NCBI RefSeq assembly: GCF_030812315.1
Contig: NZ_JAUSSM010000001.1
Span: 186,001 to 250,000, forward strand
From: Arthrobacter oryzae
GTDB taxonomy: Bacteria; Actinomycetota; Actinomycetes; Actinomycetales; Micrococcaceae
Direction of reading: 5' to 3'
Length of the DNA stretch: 64,000 bases
Shown: positions 28,452-37,236 of the stretch, piece by piece
Layout: each line of letters starts with the position of its first letter
How positions within the stretch are numbered: the first letter of the stretch is position 1
The notes under the pieces: generated by a model
Told to the model about the DNA's origin: nothing
What the model saw: only the letters and a program-made list of their open reading frames with translations
Database searches by the model: none
Made by a program: the position numbers and the translations under genes

Positions 28452-29054
28452 TTACGTGGCCGCCATTTCCTGCGTTTCCACGTCGCCCGCACGCTCGTAG
28501 ACCAGCGACACCGCTCCCTTCGGGAAGGTGCGTGCCGGCTCGGCGAGGCGGAACGTGGCGGGGATCGTGCCGGCGTCGAACAGGCGCTTGCCCTGGCCAA
28601 GGGTGACCGGATAGAGCCAGAAATGGAGGCGGTCGATCACATCCGCCGCCAGCAGTGAGCGAATCAGGACGCCACTGCCGAACATGTGCACCTGGCCGTA
28701 CTCCTCGCGAAGCCGTCCGGCGGCGGCGGCATCCGGCAGCACCTTGGTGCCGGCCCAGCCGGGATCAGTCAGGCTGCTGGAGACCACGAACTTCGGCACC
28801 CGTTTGAGCGTGCCGCCGATGTCGTCGGACTGGTGGGGCCAGTAGGCAGCAAAGATGTCGTAGGTCTTCCGGCCGAGCAGCAGGGCATCGATGTTGCTGA
28901 TCTCGGACTCGATGGCCGCCTCAGCCTCGTTGTCGGATACCGGAGCCTGCCAGCCCCCGAAAGCGAAGCCACCCTCAGTGTCCTCTTCGCGGCCGCCGGG
29001 CCCCTGGTAGACGCCGTCGAGCGTGATGAACAGGTTCGCGACGATGATTCCCAT
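28452..29054 (-). CDS. Dihydrofolate reductase-family (RibD-C) protein
   Basis: NADPH-binding protein of 200 residues in the RibD C-terminal/DHFR-like family, function unassigned. MGIIVANLFITLDGVYQGPGG at the N-terminus, LLLGRKTYDIFAAYWP near residue 65 and HMFGSGVLIRSLLAADVIDRL followed by YPVTLGQGKRLFD are the family blocks. Divergent from the DNA ligase. Followed directly by a truncated paralogue. It is not the folate-pathway FolA, which is shorter and has other motifs. Confidence 0.85.
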   Translation of the reverse strand: MGIIVANLFITLDGVYQGPGGREEDTEGGFAFGGWQAPVSDNEAEAAIESEISNIDALLLGRKTYDIFAAYWPHQSDDIGGTLKRVPKFVVSSSLTDPGWAGTKVLPDAAAAGRLREEYGQVHMFGSGVLIRSLLAADVIDRLHFWLYPVTLGQGKRLFDAGTIPATFRLAEPARTFPKGAVSLVYERAGDVETQEMAAT

Positions 29055-29139
29055 GCGTTCATTCTGGGACTGCGTCCAGGTACTGTCCAGCAACGGCGGG
29101 GGCCCGCCGCGGCACCGGGTTCCGTGGCAGACTGATGCC

Positions 29140-30663
29140 ATGCTGCTCGAAGAGCTCGTGAGGACCACGGATGCCGTCGCGTCCACCCGTTCCCGGCTCG
29201 CGAAAGTCGAGGCACTGGCTGACCTGCTGCGCCGGCTTGACCCCACCGACATCGCACCGGCCGTGGGCCTGCTCATCGCCAGGCCGCGGCAGGGCCGGGT
29301 TGGGATCGGTTGGCGCGGTATGGCAGCGGCCATGGGTGAGCCGGCCGGCGAGGCGAGCATTACGGTCGCGGACCTCGACGCTGCGCTGGACCGGCTGCTC
29401 GGCACGGCAGGCGCCGGATCGGCTGCCGAGCGCGCCGCGGCTCTTAAGTTGCTCACTGCCGCCGCCACTGAGCGCGAACAGGCGTTCATCGCCGGCGTGC
29501 TGCTGGGCGAACTGCGAACCGGTGCGCTGGAGGGGGTGCTGACGGATGCCATCGCCCGCGCCGCCGATCGGCCCGTCGACGCCGTGCGCCGCGCCGCGAT
29601 GCTCTCCGGCGACCTCGGCGGAACCGCCCTCCTGGCCATCACGGGCACGGCCGCAGAGCTTGACGCCGTGGGCCTCGTTCTCGGCCGTCCCGTACAGCCC
29701 ATGCTCGCCTCAACCGCGGCAAGTACCAGCGCGGCGCTGGGGATCACGGGGGAGGCATCCGTGGAATACAAGCTCGACGGCGCGCGCATCCAGGTGCACC
29801 GCGCCGGCGACGAAGTACGCATCTTTACACGCACACTTGCAGAGGTGACCCACCGGCTGCCCGAGGTGGTGGAAGTAGTGCGCAGCCTTCCGGTGCACGA
29901 TGTGATCCTCGACGGCGAGACCCTCGCCCTCGATGAGGACGGCGGCCCGCGGCCCTTCCAGGAAACCATGTCCCGGTTCGGGGCGGACGCGGCACGCACT
30001 ACCGTGCTGCATCCATGGTTCTTCGACGTGCTGCACCTTGACGGCCGGGACCTCCTCGACGAGCCGCTGTCCACCCGCATCGGCGTGCTGGAACGTATCG
30101 CCCCGGGGCACCGGATCCCGGGGGAGATCACGGCGGATCCGGACGTGGCTGAAGGAGTGTCGCGCGCTGCGCTGGACGCCGGGCACGAAGGAGTGGTGGT
30201 CAAGGCGGTCGGATCGGCCTACGCGGCCGGCCGGCGCGGTTCCAACTGGGTCAAGGTGAAACCCGTGCTCACCTACGACCTGGTGGTGCTTGCCTGCGAG
30301 TGGGGGTCAGGACGGCGCACGGGGATGCTGTCGAACCTGCACCTCGGAGCCCTCGACCCGACCGGTGAGTTCGGCGAACCCGGCGGCTATGTGATGGTGG
30401 GCAAGACCTTCAAGGGCCTCACCGACGCGCTGTTGCGGTGGCAGACCGGGAGGTTCCAGGAACTCGAGGTGCGGCGTACTGCGGGGACCGTCTGGCTGGA
30501 GCCCATCACCGTCGTCGAAATAGCGATCGACGGCGTGCAGAACTCCCCGCGTTATCCGGGCGGCATTGCCCTTCGGTTCGCACGCGTCAAGCGCTACCGC
30601 GAGGACAAGACGGCGGCAGGGGCAGACACCATCCAGACGCTGCGCGCGCTGCTGCGCTCGTAG
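29140..30663 (+). CDS. ligB: ATP-dependent DNA ligase (LigB type)
   Basis: ATP-dependent DNA ligase of 507 residues, the size of mycobacterial LigB. An N-terminal DNA-binding domain of about 190 residues precedes the nucleotidyltransferase core: motif I VEYKLDGARIQVHR with nucleophile Lys211, motif III LDGETLALDEDG, motif IV EGVVVKAVGS and motif V NWVKVKPV, then an OB domain ending RFARVKRYREDK. It is a non-essential repair-type ligase next to the NAD-dependent LigA of the cell. The ATG at 29140 was chosen from domain start; an in-frame upstream extension is unlike the family. Confidence 0.92.
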   Translation: MLLEELVRTTDAVASTRSRLAKVEALADLLRRLDPTDIAPAVGLLIARPRQGRVGIGWRGMAAAMGEPAGEASITVADLDAALDRLLGTAGAGSAAERAAALKLLTAAATEREQAFIAGVLLGELRTGALEGVLTDAIARAADRPVDAVRRAAMLSGDLGGTALLAITGTAAELDAVGLVLGRPVQPMLASTAASTSAALGITGEASVEYKLDGARIQVHRAGDEVRIFTRTLAEVTHRLPEVVEVVRSLPVHDVILDGETLALDEDGGPRPFQETMSRFGADAARTTVLHPWFFDVLHLDGRDLLDEPLSTRIGVLERIAPGHRIPGEITADPDVAEGVSRAALDAGHEGVVVKAVGSAYAAGRRGSNWVKVKPVLTYDLVVLACEWGSGRRTGMLSNLHLGALDPTGEFGEPGGYVMVGKTFKGLTDALLRWQTGRFQELEVRRTAGTVWLEPITVVEIAIDGVQNSPRYPGGIALRFARVKRYREDKTAAGADTIQTLRALLRS

Positions 30664-30763
30664 CGGATGCGCGCTGGAAGACAACTAGGGCCGCTTGTGC
30701 CGGTTCTCCGGCGGGCGTACCGTGGCGCTTAACCGGCTGGGCGGGTGGTATCGGGAGGCCAGC

Positions 30764-32398
30764 ATGTCAGCTGAGACGGACATCGACCGGGGCAGGTCAG
30801 CATTTCAGGAGCATCGCTGGACCGAAGCCCATGAGCGCCTCCGCGACGCAGATGAGCGCGGCGGGCTGCCGGCTGCCGACCTTGAACGGCTGGCTACCGC
30901 CGAGATCCTGACCGGTACCGGCACCACGGGGCTGGACACCCTGACGCGCGCCCACGAGGAGTACCTCGTGATGGGCGACGTCGAAAGCGCCGCACGCTGC
31001 GCAGGCTGGATGGGCATGCAACTGATGTTCTTCGGGGAACAGGCCCGGGCCGGAGGGTGGTTTGCCCGCGGCCAGCGCCTCGTGGATGAAATGGCCGAGC
31101 CTGGCGCCGTGCAGGGTCTCCTGCTCCTCCCGGAGGGCCTGGGCAAACTTTACGGCGGTGATCCGGCGGGCGCCCTGCAAGACTTCTCCCGCGTGGCCGA
31201 ATTCGGCCGGCGTTTCCACGACAAGGACCTGTCGGCACTGGGCCTCCTCGGCACGGGTCAGGCCCTGCTGATGCTCGGCCACCCTGACAAAGGACTCAGG
31301 ATGTTCGACGAGGTGATGGTGGCCGTGACGGCCGGTGAGCTCTCGGCGATTCCGTCAGGGATTATCTATTGCGCAGTCATCGGCAACTGCCACCTGGCCT
31401 TCGACCTGGAGAGGGCACTGGAATGGACGGCGGCCCTGGACCGCTGGTGCAGTGCACGCCCTGACATGGTGTCCTTCAGCGGCCAGTGCCAGGCACACCG
31501 CGCCGAACTCTTTATGCTCCATGGGGCGTGGGACGAGGCGCTGATGGCAGCCGGGGCAGCGCAGGGACTCGCCGTCAGGGGAGACCCTCAAGCACTTTAC
31601 GGCGCCTACTACCAGCAGGGCGAGGTGGAACGGCTGAGTGGAAAACTGGACGACGCCGAAGCGTCCTACCGGCAGGCAGCCCGGACCGGCTACGAGCCGC
31701 AGCCGGGCCTAGCACTCCTGTGGCTGGCCCGGGGAAATGCGCAGCAGGCCCAAGCGATGATCCGGCGGGCGGCTGACGCGGCCGACCTCGCTACCCGCCG
31801 GAACATGCTGCCGGCACTGGTCGAGATCGAACTGGCTGCCTCCGATCCGGAAGCCGCGCGGCGAGGCGTTCAGGAGCTGGAAGCTCTGGCCCGCGAATGC
31901 CCCACCTCCATGGTCCGTGCCTTTGCCGGCCAGGCGGTGGGCGCTCTCCGTCTCGCAACGGGCGATGCCGCGGCAGCCATGCAACCCTTGAGGGAGGCCT
32001 GGCGGTTGTGGCTTGAACTCGGCGTTCCCTATGAAGCCGCCCGCTGCCGCGTGCTGATCGGCTCCGCGTGCCGCGCCCTCGGCGATGAAACGTCGGCCCT
32101 GATGGACTTTGAAGCGGCGCAGGCGGAATTACTGGAACTGGGCGCAGCGTCTGCCGCCGCCTGGGCAGCTGCCCTGATGCGCGAAGGAATCAGCGGCGCC
32201 AAGGGACCGCTGTCCCCGCGGGAAACCGAAGTGCTGCGACTCGTGGCCTCGGGACAGGGAAACCGTGCCATCGCCGCGGAGCTGTATCTCAGCGAAAAAA
32301 CCGTGGCCCGGCACATCAGCAACATCTTCCTGAAGCTGGGGCTGTCCTCACGGGCGGCGGCCACCAGGTACGCCTTCGAGCACGGGCTCGCCGGATGA
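30764..32398 (+). CDS. TPR-containing LuxR-family transcriptional regulator
   Basis: Regulator of 544 residues: helical TPR-like repeats over about residues 10-470 and a C-terminal LuxR helix-turn-helix (LSPRETEVLRLVASGQGN, about 483 onward; LSEKTVARHISNIFLKLGLSSRAAA). It lacks the NB-ARC/AAA ATP-binding module of the large LAL regulators. The ATG at 30764 follows a GGGAGG ribosome site. No cognate target can be named; the next genes (a small membrane protein and a monooxygenase) are separated from it by a large hairpin repeat. Confidence 0.87.
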   Translation: MSAETDIDRGRSAFQEHRWTEAHERLRDADERGGLPAADLERLATAEILTGTGTTGLDTLTRAHEEYLVMGDVESAARCAGWMGMQLMFFGEQARAGGWFARGQRLVDEMAEPGAVQGLLLLPEGLGKLYGGDPAGALQDFSRVAEFGRRFHDKDLSALGLLGTGQALLMLGHPDKGLRMFDEVMVAVTAGELSAIPSGIIYCAVIGNCHLAFDLERALEWTAALDRWCSARPDMVSFSGQCQAHRAELFMLHGAWDEALMAAGAAQGLAVRGDPQALYGAYYQQGEVERLSGKLDDAEASYRQAARTGYEPQPGLALLWLARGNAQQAQAMIRRAADAADLATRRNMLPALVEIELAASDPEAARRGVQELEALARECPTSMVRAFAGQAVGALRLATGDAAAAMQPLREAWRLWLELGVPYEAARCRVLIGSACRALGDETSALMDFEAAQAELLELGAASAAAWAAALMREGISGAKGPLSPRETEVLRLVASGQGNRAIAAELYLSEKTVARHISNIFLKLGLSSRAAATRYAFEHGLAG

Positions 32399-32418
32399 CG
32401 TTCCGCAACCCTCACCCC

Positions 32419-32481
32419 GAGTTTTTGTCCAGATAACGTGCCCAAAGCCGCCTTTTGCTCACCGTATCTGGACAAAAACTC
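32419..32481. repeat. Large intergenic hairpin with 17-bp perfect arms
   Basis: GAGTTTTTGTCCAGATA at 32419-32435 and its exact complement at 32465-32481. The 29-nt centre has a further partial stem (AAAG/CTTT). It lies 20 bp after the LuxR gene. It may be a REP-type element or a bidirectional terminator. Confidence 0.8.
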
Positions 32482-32564
32482 CAGGTGGACTGCACAAAAT
32501 TACCCATCGGCGTCCGCTGCGGAATTGCATAATTTAGCCGACGCGGGCCATGGGCCCCCGCACG

Positions 32565-32570
32565 TAGCCT
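32565..32570 (+). promoter_or_regulatory. Leaderless -10 element (TAGCCT)
   Basis: TAGCCT ends 6 nt before the ATG at 32577. Confidence 0.5.
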
Positions 32571-32576
32571 CAAAAC

Positions 32577-32924
32577 ATGAACCTTCCAGTCCTCGCCGGC
32601 ACCCTTTCGACGGTGCTGTTCGCCGCAGGAATGCTGCCGATGCTCATCAAGGCAGCCCGGACACGGGACCTCGCCTCCTACAGCCTGGGTAACCTGATCC
32701 TGAGCAACGTGGCCAACATCGTGCATTCCCTGTACGTCTTCCACCTCCCGGCGGGCCCCATCTGGGCCCTCCACCTCGCATACGTCTTCGCATCCGCGCT
32801 GATGCTGGCCTGGTGGTTGCGCTACCGGGAAACCGGACACGACGCAACGGGCAGCATGCAGGCCGGCAAGCCGGAAGGTTCAGCTATGGATATCACCACA
32901 CGTCATCAAGGAGCGCAGTCATGA
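32577..32924 (+). CDS. Small PQ-loop/SemiSWEET-like membrane protein
   Basis: Protein of 115 residues with three predicted membrane helices (about residues 3-22, 40-58, 62-81). The block LPMLIKAARTRDLASYS resembles the first helix end and loop of PQ-loop/SemiSWEET half-transporters, which dimerise to move small solutes, but the Pro-Gln pair is Pro-Met here. The C-terminal 30 residues are hydrophilic. Leaderless promoter (TAGCCT). The stop overlaps the ATG of the monooxygenase (ATGA), so the two are coupled. Confidence 0.68.
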   Translation: MNLPVLAGTLSTVLFAAGMLPMLIKAARTRDLASYSLGNLILSNVANIVHSLYVFHLPAGPIWALHLAYVFASALMLAWWLRYRETGHDATGSMQAGKPEGSAMDITTRHQGAQS

Positions 32925-34000
32925 ACACCAACCCTTCACCCGGCACGCTGGACACCCTGGTCATCGGAGGGGGACAGGCCGGCCTTGCCATGGGCCACTA
33001 CCTCAAGCGCCAGGGCCGGAGATTCCTGATCCTGGATGCCAATCCGAGAATCGGTGACGCCTGGCGGCAGCGCTGGGACACCCTGAGGCTGTTCACGCCA
33101 GCGAAGTACGACGGCCTCCCCGGTATGCCCTTCCCGGGTGACGGATTGTCCTTCCCCACTAAAGACGAAGTGGCCGACTATCTGGAAACCTACGCCGCCA
33201 CCTTTGACCTCCCGGTCCTCAGCGGCATCCGGGTCGAGAGGCTCTGGCGCGAACAGGGACGGTACGTCGCCGCCTCGGACGGCCGACGGTGGGAAGCAGG
33301 CAACGTCGTTGTGGCGACCGGCTGCACGCAGGCGCCGAGGCTTCCGGACTTCGCGCCAGACCTTGCACCGTCCATTGTCCAGCTTCACTCCAGCGAGTAC
33401 CGGAACCCGGGCCAGCTCCGGGACGGCCGCGTCCTGGTCGTCGGGCTGGGCAACTCGGGAGCGGAAATTGCCCTCGAAGTCAGCCGGACGCATCCCACGG
33501 TGGTCGCAGGGAAGCCGGGCGGGGAGTTGCCGGTGCGGCACGGAAGAAACGCAGCCCGTTTTGTCCTGCCCGTGGTGCGGTTCCTCGGGCTCTACGTGCT
33601 TACCCTCGACACCCCGATTGGCCGTAAGGCTGCACCACACAAGCTGACGCACGCCGATCCCCTGATCAGGACCAAGAGCAAGGACCTGGCTGCCGCCGGC
33701 GTCGAGTTCGTCCCGAGGGTTACCGGAGTGCAGGACGGACGTCCCGTTGTGGCGGGCAGCCCTCTCGATGATGTGTCCAACGTGATCTGGTGCACCGGCT
33801 ACCGTGAGTCCTTCGACTGGATCGAACCGCAGGTGTTCGACGGCGGCGGGCGGCCAAGGCAGCACCGCGGCGTGGCGGCCGACGTGCCCGGGCTGTTCTT
33901 CCTGGGCGAGGAATTCATGTTCGCCGCGGCGTCGGCTACCCTCCCCGGTTCATGCCGGGACGCCAAATATCTGGCCAGCAAGATCCCCGTGGCGAGCTAG
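32921..34000 (+). CDS. FAD-dependent flavoprotein monooxygenase
   Basis: NAD(P)/FAD oxidoreductase of the flavin-containing or Baeyer-Villiger-like group; 359 residues. The FAD fingerprint VIGGGQAGLAMGHYLK (about residues 14-29), the central VVVATGCTQAPRLPDF and the NAD(P) fingerprint VVGLGNSGAEIALEV (about 174-188) are in order, ending with VIWCTGYRESFDW. The ATG at 32921 has an AAGGAG ribosome site and overlaps the upstream membrane protein gene. The substrate is unknown; a small hydrophobic or amine compound would be typical. Its stop shares the CTAG palindrome with the convergent DUF389 gene. Confidence 0.85.
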   Translation: MNTNPSPGTLDTLVIGGGQAGLAMGHYLKRQGRRFLILDANPRIGDAWRQRWDTLRLFTPAKYDGLPGMPFPGDGLSFPTKDEVADYLETYAATFDLPVLSGIRVERLWREQGRYVAASDGRRWEAGNVVVATGCTQAPRLPDFAPDLAPSIVQLHSSEYRNPGQLRDGRVLVVGLGNSGAEIALEVSRTHPTVVAGKPGGELPVRHGRNAARFVLPVVRFLGLYVLTLDTPIGRKAAPHKLTHADPLIRTKSKDLAAAGVEFVPRVTGVQDGRPVVAGSPLDDVSNVIWCTGYRESFDWIEPQVFDGGGRPRQHRGVAADVPGLFFLGEEFMFAAASATLPGSCRDAKYLASKIPVAS

Positions 34001-34974
34001 CCTCGGGCGCGCAGCGCCTGGTTCCTGAGCCGCCGGGCCATGTTCTCCGGCAGCCGCCTGGTGATCACGCGGTAGAAGATGAGCACCGCAAGGGCCGCAG
34101 CCACGATTCCCACGAGGTTCAGCAGCAGCTGAATCGCCGATCCTGCCGCTTTCTGGTATTCGCCCAGGACCAGCGCAACAGCCACGAAGCCTGCCGCGGG
34201 AACGGTGGTCACGGAAATGAAGACTCCGACCAGGGCGGCCGAGCGGCGGCTGATCAGCGACAGCATCCCGGCGGCGCCGGCCAGGACTGCCACGATCAGC
34301 GAGTAAGGGCCGGGATGGTAGATGAACTCGACGGCGGACCCGGTGTCGAGGGCGTCGGTGGGAAAAAGCCCCAGCGGCACCGAGAGCCAGGCCGCCAAGG
34401 CAGCCAGGAGCATGGCTACGGGGAAGCCGATGCCCAAAGCCACTGCGGCACTGCGTCCCAGCTTCCATTTGCGCTGGGCCAGCGCAACAGCCAGCGCCGC
34501 GAGGGGCCCGAACTCCGGCCCCACTGCCATGGCCCCGACGATGGCGATGGTCGAATTGGTGACGATGCCGATGGCGGCCAGCTGGGTCGCCAGGACAAGG
34601 AACGCCAAATAGCTCCACGTGAGGCGCGCGTCCTCGCCGGTCTGGCGGGTCACCTCGTCCCAGATCATGGCGTCGGCCCCGTCGCCGGGAGCTGCGGCCT
34701 CGGCCCCGTCCGCACGCCGGGAGAGCACCAGCTCAGGCATGGAGATGGAGATGGAACCCAGCTCCTGCGCCTTCAGGACATGCAGCTTTTCGAGCAGCTC
34801 CTCCACGGATTCCCTGGCGACGTGGACCACCACGACATCGCCGGGCGGCTGGATGGACGCACCTTTGTGGACGGCCACCTCCGCCGCCCCGGTTTGCTGC
34901 GTGCAGCTTTCCACCACAAGCTCGGAGAGCTCCGCGGGTATGCAGATGCGCACCTGAACGATCACGTTGGCCAC
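33997..34974 (-). CDS. DUF389-family membrane protein
   Basis: Integral membrane protein of 325 residues, TIGR00341/DUF389 type, function unknown. A soluble N-terminal domain of about 120 residues (VQVRICIPAELSELVVESC) precedes six predicted helices; the family core is LVLATQLAAIGIVTNSTIAIVGAMAVGPEFGPL split over the first two. GTG start with a GAGGAG ribosome site. It overlaps the convergent monooxygenase gene by four bases so that both stop codons lie in one CTAG. Confidence 0.86.
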   Translation of the reverse strand: MANVIVQVRICIPAELSELVVESCTQQTGAAEVAVHKGASIQPPGDVVVVHVARESVEELLEKLHVLKAQELGSISISMPELVLSRRADGAEAAAPGDGADAMIWDEVTRQTGEDARLTWSYLAFLVLATQLAAIGIVTNSTIAIVGAMAVGPEFGPLAALAVALAQRKWKLGRSAAVALGIGFPVAMLLAALAAWLSVPLGLFPTDALDTGSAVEFIYHPGPYSLIVAVLAGAAGMLSLISRRSAALVGVFISVTTVPAAGFVAVALVLGEYQKAAGSAIQLLLNLVGIVAAALAVLIFYRVITRRLPENMARRLRNQALRARG

Positions 34975-35181
34975 TCCTCAGTGTGTGCCGGCTTCACCGT
35001 CCGACCTCGGCACCAGCCTAGTTTCCCGACCGCTCCACAGGCGTGATGCCTTCCACTGGAAACTCCCAGCTTGCGGTGACTTAATGGGAGGTGGGGGCTC
35101 CTTCGCCTGCGTCTGCATTGGCGATGAAGATTACGATTCGGTAACATGGATGCTTTGGTTATCCGCTTGAGGGGTTTTTCA

Positions 35182-37236
35182 ATGTCCGTAGCGAGAGCCC
35201 TGGCCTCGCCGCGCCGCAATGGCGCCGGCGTTGAGCCGAGCCGGAAATCAAAGTTCCGGCCCGAAATCCAGGGCCTTCGTTCCCTGGCCGTGCTGATGGT
35301 GGTCAGCTATCACGTCTGGTTTGGCAGGGTCTCCGGCGGCGTTGACGTGTTCCTGCTGATCTCTGCCTTCCTCATGACCCTGCAGTTTGTGGGCAGGTAC
35401 GAACAGGGCCGGCCGATGGCGTTGTTCAAACACTGGCTGCACCTTTTCCGGCGCCTTTTGCCGGCCGCCGTCACCGTGCTGATCGCCGTTCTCGCCGCGA
35501 GCCTCGTCTTCCTGCCACGCACACGCTGGCTGGACATCATCGCCCAGGGCTGGGCGTCCCTTTTCTATATGGAAAACCGGCTGCTTCAGGTGCAGGCCAC
35601 CGACTACTACGCCACGGACCACAGCCTCGCGAGTCCGTTCCAGCACTTCTGGTCACTGTCCATCCAAGGGCAGGTCTTCATCCTATGGCCGCTGATCTTT
35701 GCCGGGGCAGCACTCCTGGCCAAGAGATACCGGCTGCACTACCGCATTCTGCTCTGCTACATCTTCGCGGGCATTTTCCTGGTGTCGCTGGTTTACTCGA
35801 TCATTTTCACCGTCACCAACCAGGCCCAGGCCTACTTCGACACCGGCGCACGACTGTGGGAATTCGCCTTGGGCACGCTGGTGGCACTGGTTCTCCCGGG
35901 CCTCCGGATTCCCCGGGCCGGACGCATCGCCCTTGGCTGGCTTGGAATTGCGGCCATGCTTAGCTGCGGCATCCTGCTGAATGTCCAGGCTGCGTTCCCG
36001 GGCGTGGCCGCCCTGTGGCCCACCCTTGCTGCCGCCTGCGTTATCGCTGCGGGCCAAACCGGCAGCCGCTTCGGCGTGGACAGGATCCTCAGCGCCGGAC
36101 CGCTCGTCAGGCTCGGGGACAACTCATATGCGCTCTACCTGTGGCACTGGCCAATCCTCGTCATCTCCCTGGCAGCGACCGGACGGGACCACGCCGGGCC
36201 CATCTCCGGAACCATCATCATTGTTGTGTCGATGGGCCTGGCCTACCTAACCACCAGGTTTGTCGAGAAACCCTGGCGCGAATGGAAATGGCCCGAAGTC
36301 AACCGTCGCCGGGCAATCATTGCCGTGGCCGCCGCCGTGGCTACGGCGGCGCTGCCGCTGGCCGGCTGGCAGTTCCAGATCAACAGCGCAACGGCCGCCG
36401 CAGCGAGCCAGGCCTGGGCCAATAACCCCGGCGCGCGCGTGCTGGATCCGGCCTACGTGGACGGCGCGGACAAATCCGCACCGCTCCTCCCCAGCCTCAC
36501 GACGGTGGCCGAGGAATGGCCGCAGTACCAAGGTGGATGCACCGCTGACGAGGAGAAGCTGACAAACGTCTGTTCCAACGGCAAAGAGAATGCCGGTAAG
36601 ACTGTGGTTATCATCGGCAGCTCCCACGCCCACGTTTGGGCCACGCCCGTGCTTACTTTGGCCGACAAGTACAACTGGAGGGTGGAAGCCATCACCAAGG
36701 GCTACTGCCCGGTGACGGATGCAGCCGCCCCCGAGCTTTCCGAAGGATGCCTGGACTTTAACAAGCAGACCGTTGAGAAGGTCCTGGACATGAAACCGGA
36801 TCTTGTGGTGACCACCAGTACCAGGACTGACCCGAACCCGAACAAGACGGAATTCATGGACCCGGCCTGGGTACCGGAGATCAAGAAGATCAACGACGCC
36901 GGCATCCCCGTTGTCGCCCTTAGGGACACTCCCCGGATGCCGGAGGCCGTGCCGGACTGCCTGGAACGCAACCAGGGCAACTTTTCGGCATGTGCGGCCA
37001 AGACGGCTGAAAGCTATCAGCCGTCCTCTCCCGACGCCGCTATAGCGGGTGAGGTGCCGGAGACGAAGTTCCTCGACTTCAGCCGGTTCTTCTGCCAAGG
37101 CGAATCATGCCCGGCGGTCATCGGTAACGTCATGGTGTACAAGGACGACAACCACGTCACCAGGACGTACATGGATAGCATCACCCCCTACTTCGAGAAG
37201 GAGTTTCTGGCAGCAACCGGCTGGAACAACGAATGA
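35182..37236 (+). CDS. Acyltransferase-3/SGNH fusion (OatA-like), copy 1
   Basis: Membrane O-acyltransferase of 684 residues. N-terminal acyltransferase-3 domain of about ten helices (residues about 25-400) begins KFRPEIQGLRSLAVLMVVSYHVWFG split around the active His (YHVW). The C-terminal extracytoplasmic SGNH hydrolase domain has GSSHAHVW near residue 479 and DDNHVT near 655, the expected Ser and Asp-x-x-His. It probably moves acetyl groups onto cell-wall or surface sugars. The ATG at 35182 has a GAGGGG ribosome site; an in-frame ATG 36 bp upstream has none. It overlaps its paralogue (ATGA). Confidence 0.88.
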   Translation: MSVARALASPRRNGAGVEPSRKSKFRPEIQGLRSLAVLMVVSYHVWFGRVSGGVDVFLLISAFLMTLQFVGRYEQGRPMALFKHWLHLFRRLLPAAVTVLIAVLAASLVFLPRTRWLDIIAQGWASLFYMENRLLQVQATDYYATDHSLASPFQHFWSLSIQGQVFILWPLIFAGAALLAKRYRLHYRILLCYIFAGIFLVSLVYSIIFTVTNQAQAYFDTGARLWEFALGTLVALVLPGLRIPRAGRIALGWLGIAAMLSCGILLNVQAAFPGVAALWPTLAAACVIAAGQTGSRFGVDRILSAGPLVRLGDNSYALYLWHWPILVISLAATGRDHAGPISGTIIIVVSMGLAYLTTRFVEKPWREWKWPEVNRRRAIIAVAAAVATAALPLAGWQFQINSATAAAASQAWANNPGARVLDPAYVDGADKSAPLLPSLTTVAEEWPQYQGGCTADEEKLTNVCSNGKENAGKTVVIIGSSHAHVWATPVLTLADKYNWRVEAITKGYCPVTDAAAPELSEGCLDFNKQTVEKVLDMKPDLVVTTSTRTDPNPNKTEFMDPAWVPEIKKINDAGIPVVALRDTPRMPEAVPDCLERNQGNFSACAAKTAESYQPSSPDAAIAGEVPETKFLDFSRFFCQGESCPAVIGNVMVYKDDNHVTRTYMDSITPYFEKEFLAATGWNNE

